Shown here: positions 25,220 through 36,281 of the stretch, one piece after another
How the letters are laid out: each line of letters begins with the position of its first letter
How positions within the stretch are numbered: the first letter of the stretch is position 1
Source of the DNA: Bradyrhizobium sp. Arg816
GTDB lineage: Bacteria > Pseudomonadota > Alphaproteobacteria > Rhizobiales > Xanthobacteraceae
Reading direction: 5' to 3'
Assembly: GCF_029989365.1 (NCBI RefSeq)
Contig: NZ_JAPRAQ010000011.1
Coordinates: 124,001 to 188,000 of the forward strand
Length of the DNA: 64,000 nucleotides
The notes under the pieces: generated by a model
The model's database searches: none
What the model saw: the letters and a program-made list of their open reading frames with translations, nothing else
What the model was told of the DNA's origin: nothing
Made by a program: the position numbers and the translations under genes

Positions 25220-26911
25220 TCAAGCCGCAGCGGTCGAGTCGCGCACGGTCCTCACCACGACCGACCGCAGCGATTCCAGGTTGGCCGCCATGCCCGCAAT
25301 CGCCTGCCTCACCTCCGTGGCGCGCTCGTCCACCGAGGCGGCGTCGCGGCTGACATTGGCGATCTTGGCCGAGACCTCCTTCGCAGCGGATGCCGATTCG
25401 GAAATCGACCGCGCGATCTCCCGCGTCGCGGAGTCCTGCTCTTCCATCGCCGCCGCGACCGAGGTCGCCACGCCGTCGATCTCGACGATGTGGCCTCCCA
25501 TCGTCTCGACGGCATCGACCGCGGCCTGGGTCGAGGCCTGAACCTCGGCGATCAGGCGCCCGATCTCTTCGGTGGATTTGGCGGTCTGGTCGGACAGGGA
25601 TTTCACTTCGGCCGCAACCACCGCAAAGCCGCGGCCGGCCTCTCCGGCCCGCGCGGCCTCGATCGTGGCATTGAGCGCCAGGAGGTTGGTCTGGCCGGCG
25701 ATGCCGCCAATCAGGTCGGAGACCTCCGCAATCTTCTTCACCGCGCCCGCCAGCGCCTGGATGGTCGAACGCGCCTGCTCGCGGCCCGCGACCGCCGATT
25801 TCGTGACCGTGCTGGTCCGCGCCACCTGCGTTGCGATGTCCCGGATCGAGGCGCTCAGTTCTTCGGCCGCGGCCGAGACGGTCTGCGAACTGCCCAGGGC
25901 CTGGGTGGACGCCGAGGCCACCGCCTGCGACTCCGCGGACAGCGACCGGGCGATCTCGGACAGGCTGGAGGCGGCCCGTTCGACGCCCTGGCTCGCCACG
26001 CTCGCAGAATCGACCGAGCGGCCGGTCTCGCGCTCGACGGTCTCGGCCATCTGGTGCAGGGCACCGCGCTTGGCCGTCGCGGCCTCCTGTTCCTTCCGCA
26101 ACTGCTCCTCGCGCAGGCGCGAATTCTCGATCGCCCCTTGCTTGAACACCTGAAGCGCCCCCGCCATCGAGCCGACCTCGTCCTGGCGATGCGCGAAGGG
26201 GATCACGGCAGCGAGATCGCCGGTCGCGAGCTTCTGCATCGTGTCCGTCATGCGCACGATCGGGCGCACCACGCCAAGCGCGACGCTGAGCAGGCCCGCG
26301 GCAATGAGGGCCAGGACGGCCGCGGAGACGCCGAGGAGAATATAGAGGATCGAGCTGTCGCGTTCGGCGGCCAGCTTCTCCATGTCGGCATTCTGCTTGT
26401 TGGCGCTCTCGACGATGCTGTCGATGACGGCGCGGTGTGCGGTATAGGCGCCCTTGAGCTGTGCATAGGCGCGTTCGGCGCCGGCCACGTCCTTGGCTTT
26501 GAGGGCCGGCAGGAGCTGGTCGGACAGAAGCCTCCAGAACTTCTGCACCTCGGCGTCGGATTTCGACACCAGCGCCGTCTTCAGATCGGTGGAGAGGCTC
26601 GAGGTGGTCCAGAATGCCTTGCGCTCGTCGTAATCCTTGCGGAGCTGGACTAGGCGTTCGCCATGGGCCGCCAGTTGGTCCGGCTCGCGCATGGCGAGCG
26701 TGGCCTCGAGATAGGCTTCGATCACATATTCGGGCGGCGGCAGGATGTCCGCGATGAGGTCGTTGCCGAGCTTGATGTCGGAATAAAGCGGACCGCCGAC
26801 CTTGAGCTCGCGCAGGGCGTAAAGGCTGGTCGAGACGACGGCAGTAAAGCCGATGGCGAGAACGATCCCGAATGCAATGACCGCAGAAGAAAGCGAGAGA
26901 CGAATTTTCAT
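25220..26911 (-). CDS. Methyl-accepting chemotaxis protein
   Basis: A 563-residue inner-membrane chemoreceptor. A first TM helix at about 5-27 ([18 protein letters not shown]), a periplasmic helical sensor domain to about 190, a second TM (about 190-214, ending near [17 protein letters not shown]), a HAMP domain and a long cytoplasmic signalling hairpin follow. The conserved tip is seen as [20 protein letters not shown]. It probably reports a periplasmic ligand to CheA/CheW. The ligand is not readable. The start is ATG 26911 rather than TTG 26923. Confidence 0.94.
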   Translation of the reverse strand: MKIRLSLSSAVIAFGIVLAIGFTAVVSTSLYALRELKVGGPLYSDIKLGNDLIADILPPPEYVIEAYLEATLAMREPDQLAAHGERLVQLRKDYDERKAFWTTSSLSTDLKTALVSKSDAEVQKFWRLLSDQLLPALKAKDVAGAERAYAQLKGAYTAHRAVIDSIVESANKQNADMEKLAAERDSSILYILLGVSAAVLALIAAGLLSVALGVVRPIVRMTDTMQKLATGDLAAVIPFAHRQDEVGSMAGALQVFKQGAIENSRLREEQLRKEQEAATAKRGALHQMAETVERETGRSVDSASVASQGVERAASSLSEIARSLSAESQAVASASTQALGSSQTVSAAAEELSASIRDIATQVARTSTVTKSAVAGREQARSTIQALAGAVKKIAEVSDLIGGIAGQTNLLALNATIEAARAGEAGRGFAVVAAEVKSLSDQTAKSTEEIGRLIAEVQASTQAAVDAVETMGGHIVEIDGVATSVAAAMEEQDSATREIARSISESASAAKEVSAKIANVSRDAASVDERATEVRQAIAGMAANLESLRSVVVRTVRDSTAAA

Positions 26912-27175
26912 GGAGCAATCCAATGGCGCAGGTCGAAATCCGAACGGACCCTAAACAACTGCGGTAAACACGGGATTGCTTCGCGCGGAAATTGTATCCC
27001 GCGGGCACCGGAAAATTACGGAAACAGGACGTCAAACAGTCGGTTTTGAGTCAGCGAGACTGGCTCACGGCACGGAGAGAAACCTCCCAGCCCCGATTCA
27101 ACGCGGCAACCAGCTCAGTTGCGCTGGATGAGAAACGCGTGGCGGCCGCCGATATCGCCGTCACGCGTTGCTGCC

Positions 27176-27778
27176 TCACATGTCGAAGAAGACCGTCTCG
27201 TCGTCGCCCTGAAGCCGCAGGTCGAGCCGATAGACCGCCTTCCCCGCCTCGCGCGTCGCGACCAGCGTCGCGCGTCGATCGGCCGGCACCAGTCCCAGCA
27301 CGGGATCGGCGGCGTTACCGGCCTCGTCGCTGAAATAGATGCGGGTGTAGAGATGCCGCAGCATGCCGCGGCCGAACACCGCAAGCACGATGTGCGGCGC
27401 CTGTGGCTTGCCGTCGGGATCGGGCACCGCGCCCGGCTTGACGGTGTCGAAGGAATAATTGCCGTCCTTGTCGGTGCCGCAGCGGGCAAAGCCGCGGAAG
27501 CTGGCATTGGGCAGCGCGCGCTTGTCCTGGGGGTCGGCGAAGCGGCCCTGCGCATCCGCCTGCCAGATCTCCAGCATGACGTCGGGCACCACGACGCCGT
27601 CGCCGTCGAACACGCGGCCTTCGATGCGGACGCGATCCCCGGTGACGTCGGGCGTCAGCGTCGAGTTGGTGAACGCGTCGTTCCAGGCGTATTCGCCGGT
27701 CGGCGTCAGGCCGTATTTGAAGAACGGACCGACGGTCTGCGACGGGGTGATCCCGTCTGGCTTCACAGAATCCTGCAC
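27176..27778 (-). CDS. pcaG: Protocatechuate 3,4-dioxygenase, alpha subunit
   Basis: A 200-residue subunit of the enzyme that opens the ring of protocatechuate to beta-carboxymuconate. It has the intradiol fold (VGPFFKYGL start, DVMLEIWQADAQGRF, PHIVLAVFGRGMLRHLYTR) but lacks the Tyr/Tyr/His/His iron ligands, as expected for the alpha chain. The start is GTG at 27778, preceded by GGAGA nine bases upstream; it begins one base after the pcaH stop, so the two are translated in equal amounts. A longer start at 27829 lies inside pcaH. Confidence 0.92.
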   Translation of the reverse strand: MQDSVKPDGITPSQTVGPFFKYGLTPTGEYAWNDAFTNSTLTPDVTGDRVRIEGRVFDGDGVVVPDVMLEIWQADAQGRFADPQDKRALPNASFRGFARCGTDKDGNYSFDTVKPGAVPDPDGKPQAPHIVLAVFGRGMLRHLYTRIYFSDEAGNAADPVLGLVPADRRATLVATREAGKAVYRLDLRLQGDDETVFFDM

Positions 27779-27779
27779 C

Positions 27780-28481
27780 TTAGTGGTTCTCCATGGGCGT
27801 GGCGTTCTTGCCGCGCAGCACGATGTCAAAGCGGTAGCACAGCGCCCATTCGGGCTGGGTGTTCTCGAGGTCGAATGACGACACCATCCGCGCCCGCGCC
27901 TTTTCGTCCGGCACCGAATTGAAGATCGGGTCGAACGGGAACAGCGGGTCGGCAGGGAAATACATCTGCGTCACGAGGCGCGTGACGAAGGAATGCCCGA
28001 ACACCGACAGATGGATATGCGCGGGACGCCAGGCGTTGTGGTGATTGCCCCAGGGATAGGCGCCGGGCTTGATGGTGACGAAACGGTAGTAGCCGTCGGC
28101 ATCGCTCACGGTGCGGCCCGCGCCGGTGAAATTCGGATCGAGCGGCGCCGGATGCTGGTCGCGGACGTGAACGTAGCGGCCGCAGGAATTGGCCTGCCAG
28201 ATCTCGACCAGCGAGTTCGGCACGCCGCGGCCGTCCTCGTCGCGGACATGGCCATGCACGATGATGCGCTCGCCGATCGGCTCGCCGGTATGCTGGGTGG
28301 TGAGATCGGCATCGCCCTCGCGCACGGTCTCGTGGCCGTAGACCGGGCCGGTCAATTCCGACAGCGTGTGGCGCATCGGGATCAAGGGCTTGTTCGGCGC
28401 GCGCTTGATCGAGCTCTTGTATTCGGGCGACAGCGGCAGCGGATGCGCCTTGTTGCTGTCGACGGGGTAGATGAATGTCAT
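27780..28481 (-). CDS. pcaH: Protocatechuate 3,4-dioxygenase, beta subunit
   Basis: A 233-residue catalytic subunit. The non-haem Fe(III) ligands are in place: Tyr103 (SCGRYVHV), Tyr142 (PGAYPWGN), His155 and His157 (PAHIHLSVFG). The start has GGGGAGGAG upstream. It belongs to the beta-ketoadipate pathway and, with pcaG, feeds products towards the pcaF thiolase at 29711. pcaHG may be separately promoted, since a TATAAT box lies upstream at 28536. Confidence 0.94.
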   Translation of the reverse strand: MTFIYPVDSNKAHPLPLSPEYKSSIKRAPNKPLIPMRHTLSELTGPVYGHETVREGDADLTTQHTGEPIGERIIVHGHVRDEDGRGVPNSLVEIWQANSCGRYVHVRDQHPAPLDPNFTGAGRTVSDADGYYRFVTIKPGAYPWGNHHNAWRPAHIHLSVFGHSFVTRLVTQMYFPADPLFPFDPIFNSVPDEKARARMVSSFDLENTQPEWALCYRFDIVLRGKNATPMENH

Positions 28482-28535
28482 TGGCGAACTCCTCCCCGGC
28501 CATTTTGCTCCGGCCGGTCAACGCTTCCCCCGATC

Positions 28536-28557
28536 ATTATAGAACATAACTAATCTA
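28536..28557 (-). promoter_or_regulatory. Putative pcaHG promoter
   Basis: A perfect TATAAT box on the minus strand (plus 28536-28541), 55 bases before the pcaH start. No recognisable -35 lies 17 bases upstream (CTTCCC). Overlapping it is an inverted repeat, TAGA-N10-TCTA. This fits a promoter needing an activator, such as a LysR- or IclR-type aromatic regulator; no regulator gene is adjacent. Confidence 0.45.
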
Positions 28558-28600
28558 GGGAAGCGGGTTTGGCAGGCGTCCTGCGCCCGGCAGGACCGCC

Positions 28601-29494
28601 CTATTTGATCGGCGGACGCGGCAGCACGGCCTCACCGGCCTCCAGCCGGTAGGTGTGGTCGAGCGAATACCAGGGCGTCGCGACGTCGAGCGCGGTCGGA
28701 TGCGGCGTGTCATGGCGTTGGAACTTGCCGATCAGCGCCTGCGTCACCCCGAACTGCACGTCGCTGTCGATATGCGGGTCGGCGGGGTCGTAGACCTGCG
28801 AGATCAGCACCTTGAATCCGGGCTTGAAGACCAGCGCGTGCAGATGCGCGGGCCGATAGGGATGCCGGCTCTGCGCCTCGAGCAGGCGGCCGACCACGCC
28901 ATTGGTCGGGATGGGATAGCCGACCATCATCACCGAGCGGAAGGCGAAGCGCCCATCCTGGTCGGTCGTGAACTTGCCGCGCAGGTTCATGTCGGCCTGA
29001 TCAGGGTCCTGGTTCTCGTAGAGACCGACCGGCGAGGCGTGCCAGACATCGACCTCCGCACCGGCGACGGGACGGCCGTCTTTGTCGACGACGCGGCCGC
29101 TGACGAACAGCGGCGCGCCCGGCGTCTCCGAGCGCACGATCGAGCCGCCATTCTCGACCCGCGGCGAGTTCAACCGCCAGAACGGGCCGAGCAGCGACTG
29201 ATCGGTTTCGGTATTACCCTGATCGCCGTTGTTGAGCAGGCACACCAGCGGCGAGACGCCGAGCGAGCCCGCCATCAGCACGACTTCGTTGTGCGTATCG
29301 GTCGTGAGCTTGCCGAGCTCGGCGATGACAGCGGTCGCGTCCCGGAACTCCTTCTCAGTCAGGCGGACATCGCGGACGAAGGCGTGCAGATGCTTGACCA
29401 GGGAGACCATGATCTGGCGCAGCCGCGGATCGGACGTCCGCTCCATCACCGCCAGTGCCGCGGCCGTGACGTCCTGCTCGCGCTCGATGATCAT
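28601..29494 (-). CDS. Intradiol ring-cleavage dioxygenase (hydroxyquinol/catechol type)
   Basis: A 297-residue non-haem iron dioxygenase. The N-terminal helical dimer domain (DPRLRQIMVSLVKHLHAF) is the type found in hydroxyquinol and chlorocatechol 1,2-dioxygenases. The catalytic domain carries Tyr159 (GLYENQD), Tyr193 (GYPIPTNG), His217 and His219 (RPAHLHALV). It probably cleaves hydroxyquinol or catechol to a muconate; hydroxyquinol would feed maleylacetate into 3-oxoadipate and so to PcaF. The start ATG 29494 has GGAGA upstream. Substrate choice is an inference. Confidence 0.88.
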   Translation of the reverse strand: MIIEREQDVTAAALAVMERTSDPRLRQIMVSLVKHLHAFVRDVRLTEKEFRDATAVIAELGKLTTDTHNEVVLMAGSLGVSPLVCLLNNGDQGNTETDQSLLGPFWRLNSPRVENGGSIVRSETPGAPLFVSGRVVDKDGRPVAGAEVDVWHASPVGLYENQDPDQADMNLRGKFTTDQDGRFAFRSVMMVGYPIPTNGVVGRLLEAQSRHPYRPAHLHALVFKPGFKVLISQVYDPADPHIDSDVQFGVTQALIGKFQRHDTPHPTALDVATPWYSLDHTYRLEAGEAVLPRPPIK

Positions 29495-29556
29495 GGGGCA
29501 ATCTCCAACCATCCGGTCGTTCCGGGCGCAAGTGGCAGGAGCGGCCCGGACTCTTC

Positions 29557-29704
29557 GCCTCTCCCCGCCTATGGGGAGAGAGGCCGGAATTTGCGACAGC
29601 AAATTCCGGGTGAGGGGGACTCTCCGCGAATCCGACTGACACCGTCCTTGCGGAGACTCCCCCTCACCCCAACCCTCTCCCCGCAAGCGGGGAGAGGGAG
29701 AGGA
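29557..29704. repeat. Family D composite repeat, copy 2
   Basis: Four hairpins in a row: CTCTCCCCGCCTATGGGGAG; CCGGAATTTGCGACAGC with its mate; GTGAGGGGGACTCTCCGC with its distant mate; and CTCTCCCCGCAAGCGGGG. It lies between pcaF and the intradiol gene on the same strand, so an mRNA of both would contain it. Confidence 0.88.
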
Positions 29705-29710
29705 GAGAGT

Positions 29711-30919
<1,209 letters not shown>

Positions 30920-31135
30920 CGTTGTTCTCCCTGAATGCCGCGGTCCGGCCCAAATTCTTCAATGTCCGCGGAGTTTTAGGAGGGCGCCCGCGGCAGGTCA
31001 ATTGACGGTTTCTTGCGTGTTCCGAGGGGTGCGCACGCTGCCAATGCATGCCGCGGTGCGGACAACGTGGAAAACCTCCCCTCGCCGGCCAAACCGGTAG
31101 GAGCAGGAGGCGAAATTTTGTAGGTTGCGCCGCCC

Positions 31136-33871
31136 ATGACAATGCAACAGCCGATACCTGTGCCGCCCCCTGACGAAGCGCCCACGCTGCCGGCGGAAGC
31201 CATCGCGCGCGTCACGCCGATGATGGAACAGTACCTTGAAATCAAGGCGGCTCATCAGGGCCTGCTGCTGTTCTACCGGATGGGCGACTTTTACGAGCTG
31301 TTCTTCGAGGACGCCGAGATCGCGTCGAAAACGCTCGGCATCGTCTTGACCAAGCGCGGCAAGCATCAGGGCGCCGACATCCCGATGTGCGGCGTGCCGG
31401 TCGAACGTTCCGAGGATTATCTGCATCGCCTGATCAGCGCCGGCCACCGGGTCGCGGTGTGCGAGCAGACCGAGGATCCCGCCGCGGCGAAAGCGCGCGG
31501 CAACAAGAGCGTGGTGCGCCGTGGCGTGGTGCGGCTGGTCACGCCGGGGACGCTGACCGAGGACACGCTGCTCGATGCGCGCGCCAATAATTATCTGCTG
31601 GCGATCGCGCGCGCCCGCGCCTCCGGTGGCGGCGACCGCTTTGGGCTCGCCTGGATCGACATCTCGACCGCCGAATTCACGGTGATGGAATGCTCTAGCG
31701 GCGAACTCGTCGCGACGCTGGCGCGCATCAATCCGAACGAGGCGATCGTCACCGACGCGCTCTACAATGACAGCGAGCTCGGACAGACCTTGCGCGAGCT
31801 GCCGGCGGTGACACCGCTGACCCGCGACGTCTTCGACGGCGCCACCGCGGAAAAACGCCTGTGCGATTATTTCGCCGTCGCGACCATGGACGGGCTGGCG
31901 CAACTGACGCGGCTGGAGGCTACGGCAGCAGCAGCAGCCGTCACCTATGTCGACCGCACCCAAGTCGGCAAGCATCCGCCGCTGTCGCCACCCGCGCGCG
32001 AGGCCTCGGGCGCGACCATGGCGATCGATCCGGCCACCCGCGCCAATCTCGAACTGACGCGAACGCTCGCCGGCGAACGCCGCGGCTCGCTGCTCGACGC
32101 CATCGACTGCACGGTGACCTCGGCCGGCTCGCGCCTGCTGGCGCAGCGGCTCGCGGCGCCGCTGACGGACGCGCCCGCAATCGCGCGGCGGCTCGATGCC
32201 GTCAGCGCCTTCGTTGCGGACTCCGCTGCGCGTGAAGACATCCGCAGCATCCTGCGCGGCGCGCCCGACATGTCGCGGGCGCTGGCCCGTCTTTCAGTCG
32301 GCCGCGGCGGACCGCGCGACCTTGCCGGCCTGCGCGACGGCATCATCGCCGCCGACCAGGTGCTGGCGCGGCTTTCCGAGCTCGACCAGCCGCCGCAGGA
32401 GATCGCGGTGGTGATGGCGGCCTTGCAGCGTCCGTCGCGCGAGCTCGCATCCGAATTTGCCAGCGCGCTGGACGAGCAGCTGCCGCTGATCAAGCGCGAC
32501 GGCGGCTTCGTGCGCCAGGGCTACGAGCCCGCGCTCGACGAAACCCGAAGCCTGCGTGACGCCTCGCGCCTCGTGGTGGCCTCGATGCAGGCGCGCTACG
32601 CCGATCATACCGGCGTCAAGGGCCTCAAGATCCGGCACAACAACGTGCTCGGCTATTTCGTCGAGGTCACCGCGCAGCACGGCGACAAGCTGATGTCGGC
32701 GCCGCTGAATGCGACCTTCATCCATCGCCAGACGCTGGCCGGACAGGTGCGCTTCACGACCTCGGAGCTCGGCGAGATCGAAGCCAAGATCGCCAATGCC
32801 GGCGACCGCGCGCTCGGACTCGAGCTCGAGATCTTCGAGCGGCTGTCCGCGAAGGCGCTTGATATCAGCGACGATCTGCGCGCCGCCGCCCATGCCTTCG
32901 CGCTGCTCGACGTTGCGACCTCGCTGGCCAAGCTCGCGATCGACGACAATTACGTGCGGCCTGACGTGGATGACTCCCTCGGCTTTGCGATCGAGGCCGG
33001 CCGCCATCCCGTGGTCGAGCAGGCCTTGAAGCGCAATGGCGAGCCATTCATTGCCAATGCCTGCGATCTCTCGCCAACACCCGCGCAAAAGTCCGGCCAG
33101 CTCTGGCTGCTCACCGGTCCCAACATGGCCGGTAAATCGACCTTCCTGCGCCAGAACGCGCTGATCGCGCTCCTGGCGCAGATCGGCAGCTTCGTGCCGG
33201 CGACGCGCGCGCGGATCGGCATCATCGACCGCCTGTTCTCGCGCGTCGGCGCCGCCGACGATCTCGCGCGCGGCCGTTCCACCTTCATGGTGGAGATGGT
33301 CGAGACCGCAGCAATCCTGAACCAGGCCGGCGAGCGTGCGCTCGTGATCCTCGACGAGATCGGCCGCGGCACCGCAACGTTCGACGGCCTCTCCATCGCC
33401 TGGGCCGCGATCGAGCATCTGCACGAGAGCAACCGCTGCCGCACGCTGTTCGCCACGCATTATCACGAGCTGACCGCGCTCTCGGCAAAGCTCCCGCGGA
33501 TGTTCAACGCGACGGTGCGGGTGAAGGAATGGCAGGGCAATGTCGTGTTCCTGCACGAGGTGCTGCCGGGCTCGGCCGACCGCTCCTACGGCATCCAGGT
33601 CGCCAAGCTCGCCGGCCTGCCGCCGGCGGTGATCACGCGCGCCAAATCGGTGCTGGCAAAACTCGAGGCCCAGGATCGCGGCCAGACCGCCCGGGCGCTG
33701 GCCGACGATCTGCCGCTGTTCGCCGTGCCCTCGCGCGCCGCCGCGGAAGCCGCGCCGCCAAGCGAAGCCGAGCTCCTGATGGAAGCGGTGAAGGGCCTGC
33801 ACCCCGACGAGATGTCCCCGCGCGAGGCGCTGGACGCGCTCTATGCGCTGAAGGCCAAGCTGCCGAAGTAG
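31136..33871 (+). CDS. mutS: DNA mismatch repair ATPase MutS
   Basis: A 911-residue mismatch sensor. The N-terminal mismatch-binding domain is seen at residues 30-60 with [16 protein letters not shown], and the C-terminal ABC-type ATPase with Walker [12 protein letters not shown] near residue 660 and Walker [17 protein letters not shown], followed by the FATHYHEL motif. It starts mismatch repair with MutL. The start is the ATG at 31136; a second ATG two codons on is equally plausible. It is longer than E. coli MutS, because of an extended N-terminus and loops. Confidence 0.98.
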   Translation: MTMQQPIPVPPPDEAPTLPAEAIARVTPMMEQYLEIKAAHQGLLLFYRMGDFYELFFEDAEIASKTLGIVLTKRGKHQGADIPMCGVPVERSEDYLHRLISAGHRVAVCEQTEDPAAAKARGNKSVVRRGVVRLVTPGTLTEDTLLDARANNYLLAIARARASGGGDRFGLAWIDISTAEFTVMECSSGELVATLARINPNEAIVTDALYNDSELGQTLRELPAVTPLTRDVFDGATAEKRLCDYFAVATMDGLAQLTRLEATAAAAAVTYVDRTQVGKHPPLSPPAREASGATMAIDPATRANLELTRTLAGERRGSLLDAIDCTVTSAGSRLLAQRLAAPLTDAPAIARRLDAVSAFVADSAAREDIRSILRGAPDMSRALARLSVGRGGPRDLAGLRDGIIAADQVLARLSELDQPPQEIAVVMAALQRPSRELASEFASALDEQLPLIKRDGGFVRQGYEPALDETRSLRDASRLVVASMQARYADHTGVKGLKIRHNNVLGYFVEVTAQHGDKLMSAPLNATFIHRQTLAGQVRFTTSELGEIEAKIANAGDRALGLELEIFERLSAKALDISDDLRAAAHAFALLDVATSLAKLAIDDNYVRPDVDDSLGFAIEAGRHPVVEQALKRNGEPFIANACDLSPTPAQKSGQLWLLTGPNMAGKSTFLRQNALIALLAQIGSFVPATRARIGIIDRLFSRVGAADDLARGRSTFMVEMVETAAILNQAGERALVILDEIGRGTATFDGLSIAWAAIEHLHESNRCRTLFATHYHELTALSAKLPRMFNATVRVKEWQGNVVFLHEVLPGSADRSYGIQVAKLAGLPPAVITRAKSVLAKLEAQDRGQTARALADDLPLFAVPSRAAAEAAPPSEAELLMEAVKGLHPDEMSPREALDALYALKAKLPK

Positions 33872-33903
33872 TTCCCGCGACGTGTTCGCCGGCGTACTGG
33901 CCG

Positions 33904-34620
33904 TCAGCGGCCCGCCCTGGCGAACGGCTCGATCAGCTTCAAGGTGGCGGCGAGGCGGATGCTGCGCTTGCCGGCAAGCGCGGTCGCTTCCATTTCGGCG
34001 CCCTTGTCATCGCAGCGGCCGGAGAAGCCGATCCCCACCTCATAGCCACCGAACAAGGGATGCTCGCTCTTCGCCGGCGTGTGTTCCTGATTGACGAATT
34101 CGCCCTTCCAGCGACCGTTCGCCGACGAATAGGCGCCGAGATAATAGAAGAAGGCATCGCCGCCGAGGATGCGGCCGTCGCGCAGCAACATCACGCCGGT
34201 ATGGCCACCGGTAATTCCATCAAGCATCCGGGTGTCGATCGAATAGAGTCCGCTGACGATGCCGCCGTCGCCCACCGCACCGGGCGGCGGAACGTCATCG
34301 TCGCCGAGCGGCGTCATCACGGCGCGAAACACCGAGGCGTCCTCGACCACTTCTCCCTCGAAGCGGTAGAGCTTGCCCAGCTGTCGACCGCGAAAGCTGA
34401 TTGTGACGGCGTCGGAACTAACCAGCGACCTGTGCTGCGGCGATCGGCTGTGGCGCTTCGTCCGAAGCCTGGCGACGATTTCGCCGTCCACAATCTCGTA
34501 GGTGCCGAAGTGCGCGAAGGCCGTGTTGCCGCCAAGCATTTTCCCGGCATGGGCGTACAGCACGCTGCGGCCGGAGCCGTCGTTGATATCGTATTCGACC
34601 TTGTACAATCCCTCCACCAC
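33904..34620 (-). CDS. Tandem GrlR-like protein
   Basis: A 238-residue protein made of two similar halves. Residues 1-105 begin MVEGLYKVEYDI and continue with GGNTAFAHFGTYEI. Residues 122-236 begin GLYSIDTRMLDG and continue GGDAFFYYLGAYSS. Each half has the G-L-Y, then G-G-x-x-x-x-x-x-x-G-x-Y pattern of the GrlR-like domain known from type III secretion regulator GrlR, where it is single. It has no signal or membrane segment. A role as a ligand- or protein-binding regulator is a guess. The start is GTG. Confidence 0.65.
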   Translation of the reverse strand: MVEGLYKVEYDINDGSGRSVLYAHAGKMLGGNTAFAHFGTYEIVDGEIVARLRTKRHSRSPQHRSLVSSDAVTISFRGRQLGKLYRFEGEVVEDASVFRAVMTPLGDDDVPPPGAVGDGGIVSGLYSIDTRMLDGITGGHTGVMLLRDGRILGGDAFFYYLGAYSSANGRWKGEFVNQEHTPAKSEHPLFGGYEVGIGFSGRCDDKGAEMEATALAGKRSIRLAATLKLIEPFARAGR

Positions 34621-34721
34621 ACGCCCCGATCTTGCTCTGTTGCCAGTTTAGCGGGTCTGCCCGCCCCGGTAACTAACTATCCTGACGCAGGGCTGAGGTC
34701 CCAAGCGTAGCGTACCTCGCC

Positions 34722-35537
34722 CTACGACGCGCGGCGCGGCTGATGCATCGCCCTCTTCCGCCGTCCCATCCGCCACAGCGTCAGGTTCCAGCCGATGCAG
34801 GTGGCGAGCGCGCAACTCAAGCCGATCGCCGAGCCGAACTGCGTGACGGCGACGTGCAGCACCGCAATTGCCAGACCGAAGCCGAGCAGGCCCCAGGCGG
34901 AGTTGGCGAGGACGGCGGCGGTCGGCGGTCCGCCGATGCGCGGGTGCAGGATCACCATCATGCTGGTGAACACGATCGGATAGAGCGCGATGACGCCGCT
35001 CACCCGCGGGCCGACCCAGCCCGAGGTCGAGACCACGATCGCAACCAGCGTCGCGACCAGCGAGGCGCGGAACGGGATGTCGTACCATCGGCGTGTCACC
35101 AGCGGCATCTTCACATGGCGATATTTTGCGAGCAGCGGAATGCAGATGCCGAAGGCGACCAGATTCACGGCAAGTCCCGCCGTCAAGGTCCAGTCGAACA
35201 GACGGATGATGGAGGCCAGCACGATCCACACCGCGACCGCACTGCCGACGCTCGCCGGAAAACTGTGCCGCTGCGCCTGTACGACATAGGTGAGCCCCAT
35301 GAAGATCGTCGCCGCGTTGACCGGAAGGCTCGACAGCGCGCCTTGCGCGATGAAGGCGGCGTCGTGGTCGAGCGCGAGGAAGACGTAGGAAGGACCGGCC
35401 GAGATCGGCAAGGTCGCCACCAGTCCGCCGATCACCGGACCGGTGCGCTCGGCAATGAACGACGCTGACACGACGAATGCCGCGGCGATCGCCATGCGCA
35501 GGACGAGGAGGATGATGAAGTGGAGCTCGGGGGGCAT
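34722..35537 (-). CDS. Polytopic membrane protein of unknown function
   Basis: A 271-residue protein with about seven to eight hydrophobic segments, opening with FIILLVLRMAIAAAFVVSA. A conserved-looking segment is GLVATLPISAGPSYVFLALDH, and later GPRVSGVIALYPIVFTSMM. I do not recognise a named family. No soluble domain or signal peptide is visible. It lies between the GrlR-like and OsmC genes on the same strand, with repeats on its upstream side. Confidence 0.82.
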   Translation of the reverse strand: MPPELHFIILLVLRMAIAAAFVVSASFIAERTGPVIGGLVATLPISAGPSYVFLALDHDAAFIAQGALSSLPVNAATIFMGLTYVVQAQRHSFPASVGSAVAVWIVLASIIRLFDWTLTAGLAVNLVAFGICIPLLAKYRHVKMPLVTRRWYDIPFRASLVATLVAIVVSTSGWVGPRVSGVIALYPIVFTSMMVILHPRIGGPPTAAVLANSAWGLLGFGLAIAVLHVAVTQFGSAIGLSCALATCIGWNLTLWRMGRRKRAMHQPRRAS

Positions 35538-35552
35538 TCCGCGCGGTGCTCT

Positions 35553-35713
35553 TTACCCTCCCCTGGAGGGGGAGGGTCGGTTCGCAGCGCGTCAGCGGTG
35601 CGAGACGGGGTGGGGTGATCTCTCAACACGGGCAGTGTGCGACGTTGAGAGACCGTCACCCCACCCCGCTCGCGCTGCGCGCGATCGACCCTCCCCCTCC
35701 AGGGGAGGGTAAG
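35553..35713. repeat. Family E composite repeat, copy 1
   Basis: Outer arms TACCCTCCCCTGGAGGGGGA and its mate, with an inner arm pair GGGGTGGGGTGATC/CACCCCACCCC and unrelated loop sequence. It lies between the membrane-protein gene and the OsmC gene. A second copy is at 37957. Confidence 0.9.
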
Positions 35714-35717
35714 AACC

Positions 35718-36227
35718 TTAGATCCGCTGCATCGACACCGAAACCTTCGGGCCGTTCTTGATGGTCTGGTAGACCACGCAATAGCGCTCGGTGAGTTTGA
35801 GCAGGAGATCGAGCTTGTCCTGCGGTGCGTCGGTGTCGACCTCGAAGCGCAGGCGGATCTCGGCGAAGCCGACCGGGGTCTCCTTGTCGACGCCGAGCGT
35901 GCCGCGGAAATCGAGATCGCCTTCGGCATAGACGTTGCCGGTCTTGAGCGGGATCTCGATGGCGGTCGCGACCGATTTCAGCGTGACGCCGGCGCAGGCG
36001 ACCAAGGCTTCGAGCAGCATGTCGCCGGAGCAGAGTTCGAGGCCGGAGCCGCCGGTCGCGGGATGCAGGCCCGCCATCGCGATGGCGCGACCGGTCTCGA
36101 CCTTGCAGGCGATGCCTTCGCTGTCGGTCGAGCCCTTGGCCTTCAGCGTGATCATCGCCGTCTTGGGATCGGTCTTGTAGCGTTCCTTGATCGGGGCCTG
36201 CATCTGGCGCAGTGCTGCGGCGTCCAT
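35718..36227 (-). CDS. OsmC-family peroxiredoxin-like protein
   Basis: A 169-residue cytoplasmic OsmC/Ohr-type protein. The family reduces organic peroxides by two cysteines. Cys78 in LVACAGVTLKSV and Cys151 in TERYCVVYQT fit the two catalytic cysteines; a third Cys lies at 66. The start has GGGAGAG upstream. It is next to an ABC sulfonate importer, which may be accidental. Substrate and partner thiol are not known. Confidence 0.85.
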   Translation of the reverse strand: MDAAALRQMQAPIKERYKTDPKTAMITLKAKGSTDSEGIACKVETGRAIAMAGLHPATGGSGLELCSGDMLLEALVACAGVTLKSVATAIEIPLKTGNVYAEGDLDFRGTLGVDKETPVGFAEIRLRFEVDTDAPQDKLDLLLKLTERYCVVYQTIKNGPKVSVSMQRI

Positions 36228-36281
36228 CTTGTTCTCTCCCGGAAAAATCGTCCCTCGATGTACCGGCTCAGAGAGAAAATG

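Noticed and set aside
29229-29639. Plus-strand frame across the family D composite
   Set aside because: Antisense to the intradiol dioxygenase gene and made largely of repeat sequence.
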